This document shows positions 27,371 through 39,628 of a DNA stretch of 64,000 nt, piece after piece. A program made the translations under genes and the position numbers. Numbering within the stretch: position 1 is the first letter of the stretch; each line of letters opens with the position of its first letter. Source of the stretch: Massilia kyonggiensis (GTDB lineage: Bacteria; Pseudomonadota; Gammaproteobacteria; Burkholderiales; Burkholderiaceae_D); assembly GCF_024756235.1 (NCBI RefSeq), contig NZ_JANUGY010000011.1, positions 62,001 through 126,000 of the forward strand, written 5' to 3'. The notes beneath the pieces are model-generated. The model was not told the origin of the DNA and did no database searches. It saw only the letters and a list, made by a program, of their open reading frames with translations.

Positions 27371-28654
27371 ATGATGACCGATACCGCCGCGAGCCTGGAC
27401 CACGCGAACTATCCCCTGCGCGTGCGTGACTTCTACCTGGGGCGTCAGCCGGTGCTCGACCGCAACCAGGCCCTGTATGGCTACGAGCTGCTGTTCCGCA
27501 GCGCGCGCCAGGGCGAGGCCGACGAGACCGGCCTGTCCGCGACGGCCGCCGTGATCGCCCACGCGGCGCAACTGGGCCTCGCGCGCGCGATCGGCGACGC
27601 CACCTGCTTCCTGAACGTCGACGCCGAAGTCCTCGCGAGCGACATCTTCGCCTTCCTGCCGCGCGACCGTACGGTGCTCGAGATCGTGTCGGCCGTCACG
27701 CCGGACGACGCCCTGCTGGCGCGCATGCGCGAACTCGCAGGCCACGGTTTCCGCTTCGCGCTGGACGGCGTCGATGGCGACAGCCTGCGCCTGCAACGCC
27801 TGCTGCCGCTGGCCGCCTTCGTCAAGCTGGACCTGCGCAGCGTGCCGCCCGCGCAGTTGCCGAACCTCGTGCGCCGCCTGCACGACATGGAAAAGACCGT
27901 GGTCGCGGAAAAGGTCGAGACGCGCGACACCTACCAGGCCGCGATGAACCTGGGCTTCGACTACTTCCAGGGCTTTTATTTCGCGCGTCCGTCCGTGCTG
28001 GGCGGCCGCAAGCTGTCGCCGTCGCAGTTGGCCGTCGTCGACCTCATGAACCTGGTGATGTCGGACGCGGACAATGCCGACATCGAAAAAGCCGTCAAGC
28101 GCGACGTGACGCTCGCGCTGAACCTGCTGCGCCTCGTGAACACGCCGGCCGTGGGCGCGACGCAGCGCATCGATTCCGTCAGCCAGGCCCTGCTCGTACT
28201 GGGCCGGCGCCAGCTGCAGCGCTGGCTGCAGATCATGCTGTACGCCGAGCCGGCCACGCGCGGCCACAACCAGACGCCGTTGCTGATGCTGGCCACGACG
28301 CGCGGCCGCCTGATGGAGCTGCTGGCCCAGCGGCTGCGTCCCGGCCAGCGCGCCGTCGCGGACATCGCGTTCACGGTCGGCATCATGTCGCTGATGGACG
28401 TCCTGTTCGGCATCCCGATGGCCGACATCGTCGAACAGATCCCCGTCAGCGACGAAGTGCGGCAAGCCCTCGTGGGCCGCGCCGGCTTCTTCGGCGAGCT
28501 GCTCAAGCTCTCCGAGAGCATCGAGCAGGCCGACGAGAACACGGAACTCGTGCTGCCCACCCTGAAGGAGCTGCAGATCTCGGGCGACGACATGATCGAG
28601 CTGGAGATGTCCGCGTTCCAGTGGAGTGATTCCGTAGTCCGCTACGCCATCTGA
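27371..28654 (+). CDS. EAL-HDOD signalling protein with degenerate EAL domain
   Basis: Protein of about 427 aa with an N-terminal EAL-like domain (about 15-215) and a C-terminal HDOD domain (about 215-420). The EAL motif survives as YELLFR, but the usual metal and catalytic positions are changed: FALDGVDGD where active enzymes have DDFGTG, and AEKVET for AEGVET. It probably does not hydrolyse cyclic di-GMP and may act by binding partners. Adjacent ATG codons at 27371 and 27374 are both possible; AAGAG lies just upstream. Confidence 0.85.
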   Translation: MMTDTAASLDHANYPLRVRDFYLGRQPVLDRNQALYGYELLFRSARQGEADETGLSATAAVIAHAAQLGLARAIGDATCFLNVDAEVLASDIFAFLPRDRTVLEIVSAVTPDDALLARMRELAGHGFRFALDGVDGDSLRLQRLLPLAAFVKLDLRSVPPAQLPNLVRRLHDMEKTVVAEKVETRDTYQAAMNLGFDYFQGFYFARPSVLGGRKLSPSQLAVVDLMNLVMSDADNADIEKAVKRDVTLALNLLRLVNTPAVGATQRIDSVSQALLVLGRRQLQRWLQIMLYAEPATRGHNQTPLLMLATTRGRLMELLAQRLRPGQRAVADIAFTVGIMSLMDVLFGIPMADIVEQIPVSDEVRQALVGRAGFFGELLKLSESIEQADENTELVLPTLKELQISGDDMIELEMSAFQWSDSVVRYAI

Positions 28655-28660
28655 GCAGGC

Positions 28661-29062
28661 TCAGTGCAGCCGCACCGTCGCCGTCGCGGCCTCGTCGCGG
28701 ATCGGCATGGCTGCGTCCTCGAACGACGGCGGGCCGAAGCGGCCGCGCGCGTCGCGGCTGAATCCATAGTTCTCGCGCGGGATGCCGATCAGGTTGCGGT
28801 CCAGCTCTCCGTTCGCGTTCTCGTCCTGGTAGGCCAGCACGGCCCACGTCCCCGCCGGCACGCCTTTGATCGTCACGACCGTCTCGCCGTCGCGCGCGGG
28901 CACGCTGCCCGTGTAGGCACATTGCTTGAGGAAGCGTTCGCGGTCGCACACGGCGACGTTGACGTTGCCCTTGCCGCCCGCCGTGCCCGTGACGTGGACG
29001 TCGATCGTGGCGGCGGTGGCCGGCAGGGAGAAGAGCAGGGCAGCGATGAAACGAAGCGTCAT
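28661..29062 (-). CDS. DUF2141 family exported protein
   Basis: Secreted protein of 133 aa of unknown biochemical role. It has a short signal peptide (about 1-18, ATA-A), a beta-sandwich-like body and the family motif YQDENANGELDRNLIGIPRENYGFS, with calcium-binding-like acidic residues. DUF2141 genes are often found with carotenoid genes, and here it lies 55 bases from the divergent crtZ. It may help place carotenoids in the envelope, but that is speculation. Confidence 0.8.
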   Translation of the reverse strand: MTLRFIAALLFSLPATAATIDVHVTGTAGGKGNVNVAVCDRERFLKQCAYTGSVPARDGETVVTIKGVPAGTWAVLAYQDENANGELDRNLIGIPRENYGFSRDARGRFGPPSFEDAAMPIRDEAATATVRLH

Positions 29063-29117
29063 AGGGGTCTCATGGGAAGTATGTTAGGCTCGGCGCATCT
29101 TGAATGGAGTGCGCGCC

Positions 29118-29624
29118 ATGCTGTGGAATACCGTCATCGTCGTACTGACCGTCATCGCGATGGAAGTGTTTTCCATCGTCGCGCACAAGTACGTGATGCA
29201 CGGCTTCGGCTGGGGATGGCACCGCTCGCACCACGAACCCCGCACCGGCTGGTTCGAGAAGAACGACCTGTATGCCGTCGTGTTCGCGGGTGTCGCCATC
29301 GCGCTCATTTATGCGGGCACGCGCGGGCACCATCCGCTGGAATGGATCGGCGCCGGCATGACGGCCTACGGGTTTCTCTATTTTGTCGCGCACGATGGCC
29401 TCGTGCACCAGCGCTGGCCGTTCCGGTACGTGCCGCGCCAGGGCTATCTGAAGCGGCTGTACCAGGCGCACCGGATGCATCACGCGGTGGCGGGCAAGGA
29501 CGGCGCGGTGTCGTTCGGATTCCTGTACGCGCCGCCCGTCGCCACCCTCAAGCGCCAACTGCATGCGCTGCATGGCGGTCCGCTGCGCACCACAGCCCGG
29601 ACGGACGAGACGCCGGCTTCCTGA
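29118..29624 (+). CDS. crtZ: Beta-carotene 3-hydroxylase
   Basis: Membrane non-haem di-iron hydroxylase (168 aa) that converts beta-carotene to cryptoxanthin and zeaxanthin. The four histidine boxes are present: HKYVMH, HRSHH, HDGLVH and HRMHH. Four hydrophobic segments fit the fatty-acid hydroxylase fold. The ATG at 29118 has GGAG at 29106-29109; an upstream TTG is less likely. It is the only crt gene on this strand, and its 3' end overlaps the convergent crtB by 77 bases. Confidence 0.94.
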   Translation: MLWNTVIVVLTVIAMEVFSIVAHKYVMHGFGWGWHRSHHEPRTGWFEKNDLYAVVFAGVAIALIYAGTRGHHPLEWIGAGMTAYGFLYFVAHDGLVHQRWPFRYVPRQGYLKRLYQAHRMHHAVAGKDGAVSFGFLYAPPVATLKRQLHALHGGPLRTTARTDETPAS

Positions 29625-30507
29625 ACCGCGACGCAAGCGCGTCGACCCCGCCCAGCGCCAGCAGGCGCAGCTTCGTCGCGCGCGACGTGCCCGCGCGCGT
29701 GTCCCAGGCACGTGCGCCGCGCCGCTTCACTTCGATGCCGATCTGGCGATACACGCGGCGCGCCGTCGCGATGGCCCAGGCCGAGCGCAGCGGCAGCGCC
29801 GCGATGCCGTCCAGCGCGGAATCGTAATAGGGCTCCGCGTGGTCGACGAGGCGCGCGGCCACGCGCGCGAGCGCCTCGCGGTGCCGCTCGTCCGCGACGT
29901 CGGCGCCGGGGATGCCCGCGTCGCGCAGCCACGCGGCGGGCACGTAGACGCGGCCGATGCGCGCATCCTCGACGATGTCGCGCGCGATGTTCGTCAGCTG
30001 GAACGCGAGACCGAGGTCGCACGCGCGGTCCAGCACCGCGGCGTCGCGCGCGCCCATGATGGACGCCATCATCAGCCCGACGACGCCGGCCACGTGGTAG
30101 CAGTAGCGCAAGGTGTCGTCGATGGTCTCGTAGCGCGCATCCGCGGCATCCATCGCGAAGCCGGCCAGGTGGTCGAACGCGTGGTGCGGCGAGATCGCGT
30201 GGCGCAGCGCGACGTCCTGGAACGCGGCGAACGCCGGATCGGATTGCGGCACGCCCGCGTACGCGCTGAGCGTCTGGTTGCGCAGGCGTTCCACCTGGGC
30301 CGCGGCATCGACGGGCGCCGTCGTGTTGTGGCCGCGCTTGTGACCGAACGCCTGGCCGTCGACGACGTCGTCGCAATGGCGGCACCACGCGTACAACATC
30401 AGCACGCTGCGACGCGTGTCCCTGTCGAACAGTTTCGCGGCGGCGGCGAAGCTCTTCGAGCCCACGCGGATCGTCTCGGTGGCGTGATCGAGCAGCGCTT
30501 CGCTCAT
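29548..30507 (-). CDS. crtB: 15-cis-phytoene synthase
   Basis: Condenses two geranylgeranyl diphosphates into phytoene, the first committed carotenoid step. The 319-aa protein has both Asp-rich motifs of trans-isoprenyl synthases: DDVVD at residues 46-50 and DIVED in NIARDIVEDARIGRVYVP, plus FQLTNIARD. It overlaps crtI by ATGA at its start. The last 25 or so codons run antisense to the end of crtZ. Confidence 0.95.
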   Translation of the reverse strand: MSEALLDHATETIRVGSKSFAAAAKLFDRDTRRSVLMLYAWCRHCDDVVDGQAFGHKRGHNTTAPVDAAAQVERLRNQTLSAYAGVPQSDPAFAAFQDVALRHAISPHHAFDHLAGFAMDAADARYETIDDTLRYCYHVAGVVGLMMASIMGARDAAVLDRACDLGLAFQLTNIARDIVEDARIGRVYVPAAWLRDAGIPGADVADERHREALARVAARLVDHAEPYYDSALDGIAALPLRSAWAIATARRVYRQIGIEVKRRGARAWDTRAGTSRATKLRLLALGGVDALASRFRKPASRPSGLWCAADRHAAHAVGA

Positions 30508-31991
30508 GGCTGCGCCTCCAGCATCAAACCGGCCGTCGCCTTCGCGGACCCGATCACGCCGGGCACACCGGCGCCCGGATGCGTGCCGGCGCCCACGAGA
30601 TACAGGTTCGTGAGGTCCGCATCGCGGTTGTGCGGCCGGAACCACGCGCTTTGCGTGAGGATCGGTTCGAGCGAGAACGCGGAGCCGAGGTGCGCATTGA
30701 GTTCGTCGCGGAAGTCGAGCGGCGTGAAGATGCGGCTCGTGACGAGCTGGCTGCGCAGCCCCGGCATGTAGCGTTCTTCGAGATAGTCGAAGATGCGGTC
30801 GCGGTAGCGCGGCGCCTCGACCGTCCAGTCGATCGGCGCATTGCCCAGGTGCGGCACGGGCGCCAGCACGTAATGGCTGCCGCAGCCGGGCGGCGCCAGC
30901 GACGGGTCCGTGATGCACGGCGCGTGCAGGTACAGCGAAAAGTCGTCGGCGAGGGCACTGCCGCCGAAGATGTCCGCGATCAGTTCGCGGTAGCGCGGGC
31001 CGAAGCAGACCGTGTGGTGGCGCAGCTGGTCATGGTGATGGTCGAGGCCGAAGTACAGCACGAACAGCGAATTCGAAAAGCGCTTCTTGCGCAGCGCATC
31101 GGCCTGCGCGGTCCCGCGCGGATGCGCGCCGAGGAGATGCGCGTACGTGTGCACCACGTCCGCGTTCGACGCGACGGCATCCGCCTTGAACAGGCGGCCA
31201 TCCTCCAGCCGCACGCCGGTCGCGCGCGCGCCGCTCGTTTCGATCGCGGCGACGGGCGCGTTCAGTTCGATGCGCCCGCCCAGGTCTTCGAACAGTTTTG
31301 CCAGGCCGCGCACGAGCGCACCCGTGCCGCCGCGCGGGAACCACACGCCCCACTGGCGTTCCAGCGCATGGATCAAGGTGTAGATCGACGACGTGGCAAA
31401 CGGGTTGCCGCCCACGAGCAGCGAGTGAAACGAGAACGCCTGTCTCAGGTGCTCGTCCTGGATGAAGCGGGACACGATGCCGTACACGCTGCGCCACGCC
31501 TGCAGGCGCGCGAGCTGCGGCCCGGCCGAAATCATGTCGCGGAACGACAGGAACGGCACCGCGCCCAGTTTTAAATAACCCTCCGCGAACACGGCCTGCG
31601 AGTAGGCGAGGAAGCGCCGGTAGCCGGCGACGTCGGCCGGGTTGCGCGCGTGGATCTGGCGGTCCAGCGCCTCCTGGTCGTTGGCGTAGTCGAAATAACT
31701 GCCGTCTTCCCAGCACAGGCGGTAGAACGGAGAAACGGGCAGCAGCTCCACGTAGTCGGCCATGCGCCGCCCCGCGGCCGTGAACAGTTCTTCGAGCGCG
31801 GACGGATCCGTGATGACGGTGGGGCCGGCGTCGAACACGAAGCCCTCGTCTTCGTACACGTAGGCGCGGCCGCCGGGCTTGTCGCGTTTTTCCAGCAGCG
31901 TGGTCTGCACGCCTTGCGCCTGCAGGCGGATGGCCAGTGCCAGGCCGCCGAAGCCGGCGCCCACGACGACGGCGGTATTCGATGCGTTCAT
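30504..31991 (-). CDS. crtI: Phytoene desaturase (lycopene-forming type)
   Basis: FAD-dependent enzyme (495 aa) that desaturates phytoene, in this cluster context to lycopene. The N-terminal dinucleotide fold VVVGAGFGGLALAIRL is followed by KPGGRAYVYEDEGFVFDAGPT, and the C-terminal signature LYLVGAGTHPGAGVPGVIGSA is complete. Length is typical of bacterial CrtI. ATGA overlaps link it to crtY upstream and crtB downstream. Confidence 0.96.
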   Translation of the reverse strand: MNASNTAVVVGAGFGGLALAIRLQAQGVQTTLLEKRDKPGGRAYVYEDEGFVFDAGPTVITDPSALEELFTAAGRRMADYVELLPVSPFYRLCWEDGSYFDYANDQEALDRQIHARNPADVAGYRRFLAYSQAVFAEGYLKLGAVPFLSFRDMISAGPQLARLQAWRSVYGIVSRFIQDEHLRQAFSFHSLLVGGNPFATSSIYTLIHALERQWGVWFPRGGTGALVRGLAKLFEDLGGRIELNAPVAAIETSGARATGVRLEDGRLFKADAVASNADVVHTYAHLLGAHPRGTAQADALRKKRFSNSLFVLYFGLDHHHDQLRHHTVCFGPRYRELIADIFGGSALADDFSLYLHAPCITDPSLAPPGCGSHYVLAPVPHLGNAPIDWTVEAPRYRDRIFDYLEERYMPGLRSQLVTSRIFTPLDFRDELNAHLGSAFSLEPILTQSAWFRPHNRDADLTNLYLVGAGTHPGAGVPGVIGSAKATAGLMLEAQP

Positions 31992-33157
31992 GCGGATGTC
32001 CCGATCTGGTGAGGGTGGATGCGGCGCGCCGCGTCCAGTGCCTGCAGCACGGGGACGGGCGGTTTGCCGGACAGGATGCGTGCCTTGTCAGGCAGGGTCG
32101 TGCGGCCCGCGTAAAAGCGGGCGATCAGCGGCGCGGGCAGGCGATAGAAACGCTGCATCACGCGCCAGCGCGCGTCCGGGCTGCCGGCCAGGAACAGCAT
32201 GCGGTTCAGCAGGCGATAAAAACCTTGCTGGCGCCATGCGGCGCGCGCATCGGCACGGATCGCACCGAACAGCGCGGGCGCGTCCACGGCGGACAGTCCC
32301 GCAAGACGCCGCGCCAGCCGCACCGCGTGCGGCAGCGAGTAGCCGGTCGTAAAGTGAAACAATCCGGCGCGCAGGCCGGCGCACGGCTGGCCGCGCAGAT
32401 TGTCCCAGTAGCGCTCGACGTCGCCCGCCAGCACGATCGGCAGCGCGCCGTGTTCTTCGCGCAGCACCTGCTCGATGCGCCAGCCGCGCTGCGATGCATA
32501 GGCCGCGATGTTGGCGCGCAGCCGGTCCGCGTCGCGGGCGGCGGCGTCGATGTAGTGCGTGTCTTCGATCAGCAGGCGGTCCGGCCCGAACGGCAGCACG
32601 TACACGAAGCGGTAGCCGCCCTGCTGCGCGACGCTCGCGTCCATGATGACCGGCGCGGCCAGCCCGTGCGGCGCGGCGAGGCGCACCTCCTGGCCGAGGA
32701 AGGTTTGCCAGCCCAGCGCGAGGCCCGCATCGGGCAGGGGGCCGCGGCCATCGATCACGGCGCGCGCGTGCAGGCGTGTGCCGTCGACGAGCTCCACGTG
32801 CGTCGGCGCCAGCGCGGCGATGCGCGTGTGCGTGCGCAGCGTGGGGCCCAGCGCCCCTTCGATGACGCGCGCGAAATCATCCGATGCGATGCTGCAGTAA
32901 TCGCCCTCCAAGGTGCGCACATGGCCGGGAAAGATCACGTCGTAGCGCGGCCAGCGATGCGTGATCAGCGGTGCGATCCAGTCCCGTTCTTCCGCATCGA
33001 GATCGCTCGCATGGAACGACCACGTGTGGTTGCCGCCGATGTGCGCCTCCTGTTCCAGCAGCAGCACACGCAGGTCGGGGCGGTGCGTGCGCAGGCGCCA
33101 GGCGATCAAGCCGTTGGCGAGGCCGCCGCCCGCGAGGATCAGGTCGTAGCCGCTCAT
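31988..33157 (-). CDS. crtY: Lycopene beta-cyclase
   Basis: Cyclises both ends of lycopene to give beta-carotene. The 389-aa protein has the N-terminal flavin-binding motif LILAGGGLANGLIAWRL, then GGNHTWSFH, the conserved YRFVYVLPF region, LIEDTHY, and FHFTTGYSLPHAV. These mark the CrtY family rather than CrtL or the heterodimeric type. It overlaps both crtX and crtI by ATGA. Confidence 0.95.
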   Translation of the reverse strand: MSGYDLILAGGGLANGLIAWRLRTHRPDLRVLLLEQEAHIGGNHTWSFHASDLDAEERDWIAPLITHRWPRYDVIFPGHVRTLEGDYCSIASDDFARVIEGALGPTLRTHTRIAALAPTHVELVDGTRLHARAVIDGRGPLPDAGLALGWQTFLGQEVRLAAPHGLAAPVIMDASVAQQGGYRFVYVLPFGPDRLLIEDTHYIDAAARDADRLRANIAAYASQRGWRIEQVLREEHGALPIVLAGDVERYWDNLRGQPCAGLRAGLFHFTTGYSLPHAVRLARRLAGLSAVDAPALFGAIRADARAAWRQQGFYRLLNRMLFLAGSPDARWRVMQRFYRLPAPLIARFYAGRTTLPDKARILSGKPPVPVLQALDAARRIHPHQIGTSA

Positions 33158-34407
33158 GCCAGCGCCGCTTCGACGATGTCCGCGGCGCGTGCCGTGCCGC
33201 CGGCCTGCGCCACCTTGTCCGCCAGCGGCTCCAGGCGCTGCGCGAATGTCGGATCGTCCAGCAGGCGGACGAGGTGGCGCGCGAGCCGGCCCGCGCTGGT
33301 AAAACGGGCCGACGCCTGGATGCCCACGCCCGCATGGCGCATGCGCGCCGCGCCACCCGGATGGTCGAATGCGATGGGCAGCGCGAGCATGGGCGTCTGC
33401 GCGGCGACGGCATCCATTACCGTGTTCCATCCCGCATGCGAGATGACGGCGTCCGCCCGCGCGAGCGCGGCCTGTTGCGGCGCGAAGTCCGTGACCCAGG
33501 TGGCGCCTGCCTTCAGCAGGGCCGCTTCGTGGCGCTTGCCGAGTCCCCCGCAGTGCGCGAGCAGCAGCTGCACGCCGGCGGCGCGGCACGCCTTCGCGAT
33601 GCGCAGGAACAGGCCGAAGCGTCCGCCCTGCATCGTGCCCAGCGAGGCGAACACGAACGGCCGGTCGGCGGCGATGGCGGGCAGGGTGCCCGCCTCCGTC
33701 GTCGCCACCGGCCGCAGCGGCCCCACGTGATGAAAGTGAGGCGGCAGCGCACGGCGGGGAAATTCGAAGGCCTCCACCGTCTGGCTGATCTGCGCGCGGG
33801 GCGAGAGAAACTCGTGCAGCATCCCGCGTACCGGCACGCCGAGACGGCGCGCCTGCGCCTCGACGGCGCGGCGGTGCGGCCCCATCATCCAGTCGTACAC
33901 GCGCGTGCTCTCTTCGACGATTTTCAATGACTTCGCATCGGTGCCGGGACCGAAGGGCATGACGGGCAGCGGAATGCCCGGCTCGCGGTTCACGGGCAGG
34001 GCGCAGGCGATGGAAATGAACGGCAGGCCCAGGGCCTCCGCCACGAGACCGCCCGCCGCTTCCATCTGGTCGGCGAGGAGGGCATCGATGTGCAGCCGCT
34101 CGACGGTGGCCGGCAGCGTCTCGCACAGCATCGTCGTCGAGTGGGCCATGTCGCGGATCACGCGGGAGACGCCCAGCGGTCCGCCGGGATTCGCCGCGAG
34201 GCGCAGCGACGCCGCCAGCGATCCCGGTGGGTGCGTGGCCGCGCCGACGGCGTGAAAGCCCAGGCGCGGATCGCGTACGAAGGCGGCGGCATCGGGCCGG
34301 TGGATGAACGTCACCTTGTGGCCCCGGTCGACGAGCGCGCCCGCCAGCGCACCCAGGGTCGTGAAGTGGCTGAGGAAGGCGGGCGCAACCACGCCGAAAT
34401 GTGCCAT
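33154..34407 (-). CDS. crtX: Zeaxanthin glucosyltransferase
   Basis: Glycosyltransferase family 1 enzyme (417 aa) that transfers glucose from UDP-glucose to the hydroxyl groups of zeaxanthin. The N-terminal half shows the acceptor-side fold (HFGVVAPAFLSHFTTLGALA, DALLADQMEAAG). The C-terminal half has the nucleotide-sugar motif region HAGWNTVMDAVAAQTPMLAL and PIAFDHPG. The role is inferred from the position between crtE and crtY, as in Pantoea. The gene lies four bases after crtE. Confidence 0.92.
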   Translation of the reverse strand: MAHFGVVAPAFLSHFTTLGALAGALVDRGHKVTFIHRPDAAAFVRDPRLGFHAVGAATHPPGSLAASLRLAANPGGPLGVSRVIRDMAHSTTMLCETLPATVERLHIDALLADQMEAAGGLVAEALGLPFISIACALPVNREPGIPLPVMPFGPGTDAKSLKIVEESTRVYDWMMGPHRRAVEAQARRLGVPVRGMLHEFLSPRAQISQTVEAFEFPRRALPPHFHHVGPLRPVATTEAGTLPAIAADRPFVFASLGTMQGGRFGLFLRIAKACRAAGVQLLLAHCGGLGKRHEAALLKAGATWVTDFAPQQAALARADAVISHAGWNTVMDAVAAQTPMLALPIAFDHPGGAARMRHAGVGIQASARFTSAGRLARHLVRLLDDPTFAQRLEPLADKVAQAGGTARAADIVEAALA

Positions 34408-34411
34408 GTGG

Positions 34412-35353
34412 TCAGTTGGGCACGCCCGCCGGCACGCGGCCGAACAGGCCTTCGACGAAGCGGCGCGTGGTCTGGCGGGCGCCGAGGGCATCGGACAGGT
34501 GGCGCTCGGCGTCGTGCAGGTGCAGCGCAAGGCGGCGCCGCGCCTCGTCCTGGCCGACGGCGTTGATGAGCGTCGCCTTGTGCGCATCCTTGCCCGTGTC
34601 CTTGCCGGTGACGGCACTGTCGTTGCCCGCCACGTCGAGGAAATCGTCGCGCAGCTGGAACGCGTGGCCGGCGGCAAGGGCGAAGGCGCGCAGCGACGCG
34701 GCGACGCCGTCTTCCGCCTGGGCGACGATGGCGGCCATGTCGACGGCGACGCCCAGCAGCACGCCCGTCTTGAGTTCGTTGGTGGCAGCGATGTCGCGTT
34801 CCGTGCCGCGGTTGCCGCGCAGGTCGAGGAACTGGCCCTGCACGAGCCCTTGCGTGCCCACCGTCTCGGCCAGCCGCGCGACGAGGCGGGCGCGCACGGC
34901 CGGCGCGACGTCCTGCGCGGCCGCGAGGATGCCGAATGCGCGGCTGAGCAGGGCGACGGCGGCGAGGATCGTCACGTCCTCGCCGAACTGCACGTGGATC
35001 GTGGGCCGGCCGCGGCGCAGCAGCGCATTGTCCATGCACGGCATGTCGTCCAGGATCAGCGAGGCCGCGTGCACCAGCTCGACGGCGCACGCGACGTCGA
35101 CGAGGGCCGGCGACGTGCAACCGAGGTCGCGCGCCACGAGCATGACGAGGAGAGGGCGCATGCGCTTGCCGGCGCCGAGGGCGGCCGCGCGCATGGCTGC
35201 GGTTAGAAGGTCGGCGCGCGCGGCGTCAGGGTTCAGCCAGTGGCCGAGGCGGTCTTCGATCGCCTGCCGCAGCGTGTCGAGCTCGTTGGGCGGCTGTACC
35301 GGGAAGCCGTCAAAAATGCCGAAGTCCTCATGCCGCCTTGCTTGTATGGACAT
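34412..35353 (-). CDS. crtE: Geranylgeranyl diphosphate synthase
   Basis: Prenyltransferase (313 aa) making the C20 precursor of phytoene. The first Asp-rich motif DDMPCMD lies at residues 102-108, the second is DDFLD in FQLRDDFLDVAG, and the substrate-binding GAGKRMRPLL is present. The CrtE/IspA family is certain; GGPP rather than FPP specificity comes from the crt context. It is the first gene of crtE-X-Y-I-B, with a strong purine-rich site (GGAGG, AGGA) ahead of the ATG at 35353. Confidence 0.94.
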   Translation of the reverse strand: MSIQARRHEDFGIFDGFPVQPPNELDTLRQAIEDRLGHWLNPDAARADLLTAAMRAAALGAGKRMRPLLVMLVARDLGCTSPALVDVACAVELVHAASLILDDMPCMDNALLRRGRPTIHVQFGEDVTILAAVALLSRAFGILAAAQDVAPAVRARLVARLAETVGTQGLVQGQFLDLRGNRGTERDIAATNELKTGVLLGVAVDMAAIVAQAEDGVAASLRAFALAAGHAFQLRDDFLDVAGNDSAVTGKDTGKDAHKATLINAVGQDEARRRLALHLHDAERHLSDALGARQTTRRFVEGLFGRVPAGVPN

Positions 35354-35374
35354 TCCTACCCCTCCCGCGCGCGC

Positions 35375-35409
35375 TGAATCGTTAGAATTGACGAATTCAG
35401 CCGATCATA
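35375..35409 (-). promoter_or_regulatory. Candidate crtE promoter and overlapping inverted repeat
   Basis: On the leftward strand TATGAT (35409-35404) could be a -10 box about 50 bases before crtE, though no good -35 is seen. Just downstream, TGAATCGT (35375-35382) and ACGAATTCA (35391-35399) form an imperfect inverted repeat at the expected transcription start. Confidence 0.3.
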
Positions 35410-35477
35410 CCTGAACAATCTTGGCGAATCGCTAAGTGTTCAAGCGTGCGCGGGACAAAGGCGGTTCATTATGCCTT

Positions 35478-35518
35478 CGGGGTCAGAGCACGGTGTTCCC
35501 GGGTGTGCTCTGACCCCG
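35478..35518. repeat. GGGGTCAGAGCAC inverted repeat between metH and crtE
   Basis: CGGGGTCAGAGCAC (35478-35491) and its exact complement (35505-35518) form a 14-bp stem with a 13-base loop. It begins six bases after the metH stop on the leftward strand and could act as a terminator hairpin. The same core occurs three times near 58.7-58.9 kb. Confidence 0.85.
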
Positions 35519-35523
35519 ACTGA

Positions 35524-39300
<3,777 letters not shown>

Positions 39301-39628
39301 CGTAGGGCTTTCCTGAGAGCGGCTGGATAAATATGAGGCGGGTCTGTGATTATACCGTTACTGGCCGAGTTTGTTCCCGATGCGGCCCGAGGTCCACGGT
39401 TCGCTCGAAATCGGACGCGAATGTAAAGACATTTGTAACGTAGTGTTTCAACTGCTGTATTGTTACATTGAGATACAAATTGCCCCATATTAGCAATTTC
39501 CCGGATACATACAGAGGTGACAATAAATCCCATGACACCGCCGCTGGCGCGGTTTCAGTGAACTGTATCAGTCCAATCAACGGAAAGTGCGGACCGTCGC
39601 TCCGCCGCCAAAATGGGAAGAATTGCAA
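39301..39628. other. AT-rich divergent region metH / BrnA-like gene
   Basis: About 328 bases with a marked AT-rich stretch (39420-39540). Nested inverted repeats are visible: ATTTGTA (39431-39437) with TACAAAT (39474-39480), and TGTAAC (39434-39439) with GTTACA (39462-39467). A leftward TATAAT (39354-39349) may be the metH -10 box. No BrnT-like ORF and no recognisable SAH or cobalamin riboswitch was found. Confidence 0.6.

Noticed and set aside
34304-35206. Rightward frame opposite crtE and the start of crtX
   Set aside because: crtE has both Asp-rich motifs on the other strand; the rightward frame is an antisense artefact.
28661-35353. Carotenoid ketolase (CrtW) or 2-hydroxylase (CrtG) in the cluster
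   Set aside because: All genes in the block are accounted for and none fits these families, so astaxanthin-type products are not predicted.
39301-39560. SAH or cobalamin riboswitch upstream of metH
   Set aside because: Such leaders are known for betaproteobacterial metH, but neither the conserved SAH core nor a B12-box-like sequence was found. A covariance-model search would settle it.
39301-39628. BrnT toxin remnant upstream of the BrnA-like gene
   Set aside because: No ORF or BrnT-like stretch is visible in the region; the sequence is AT-rich and non-coding.
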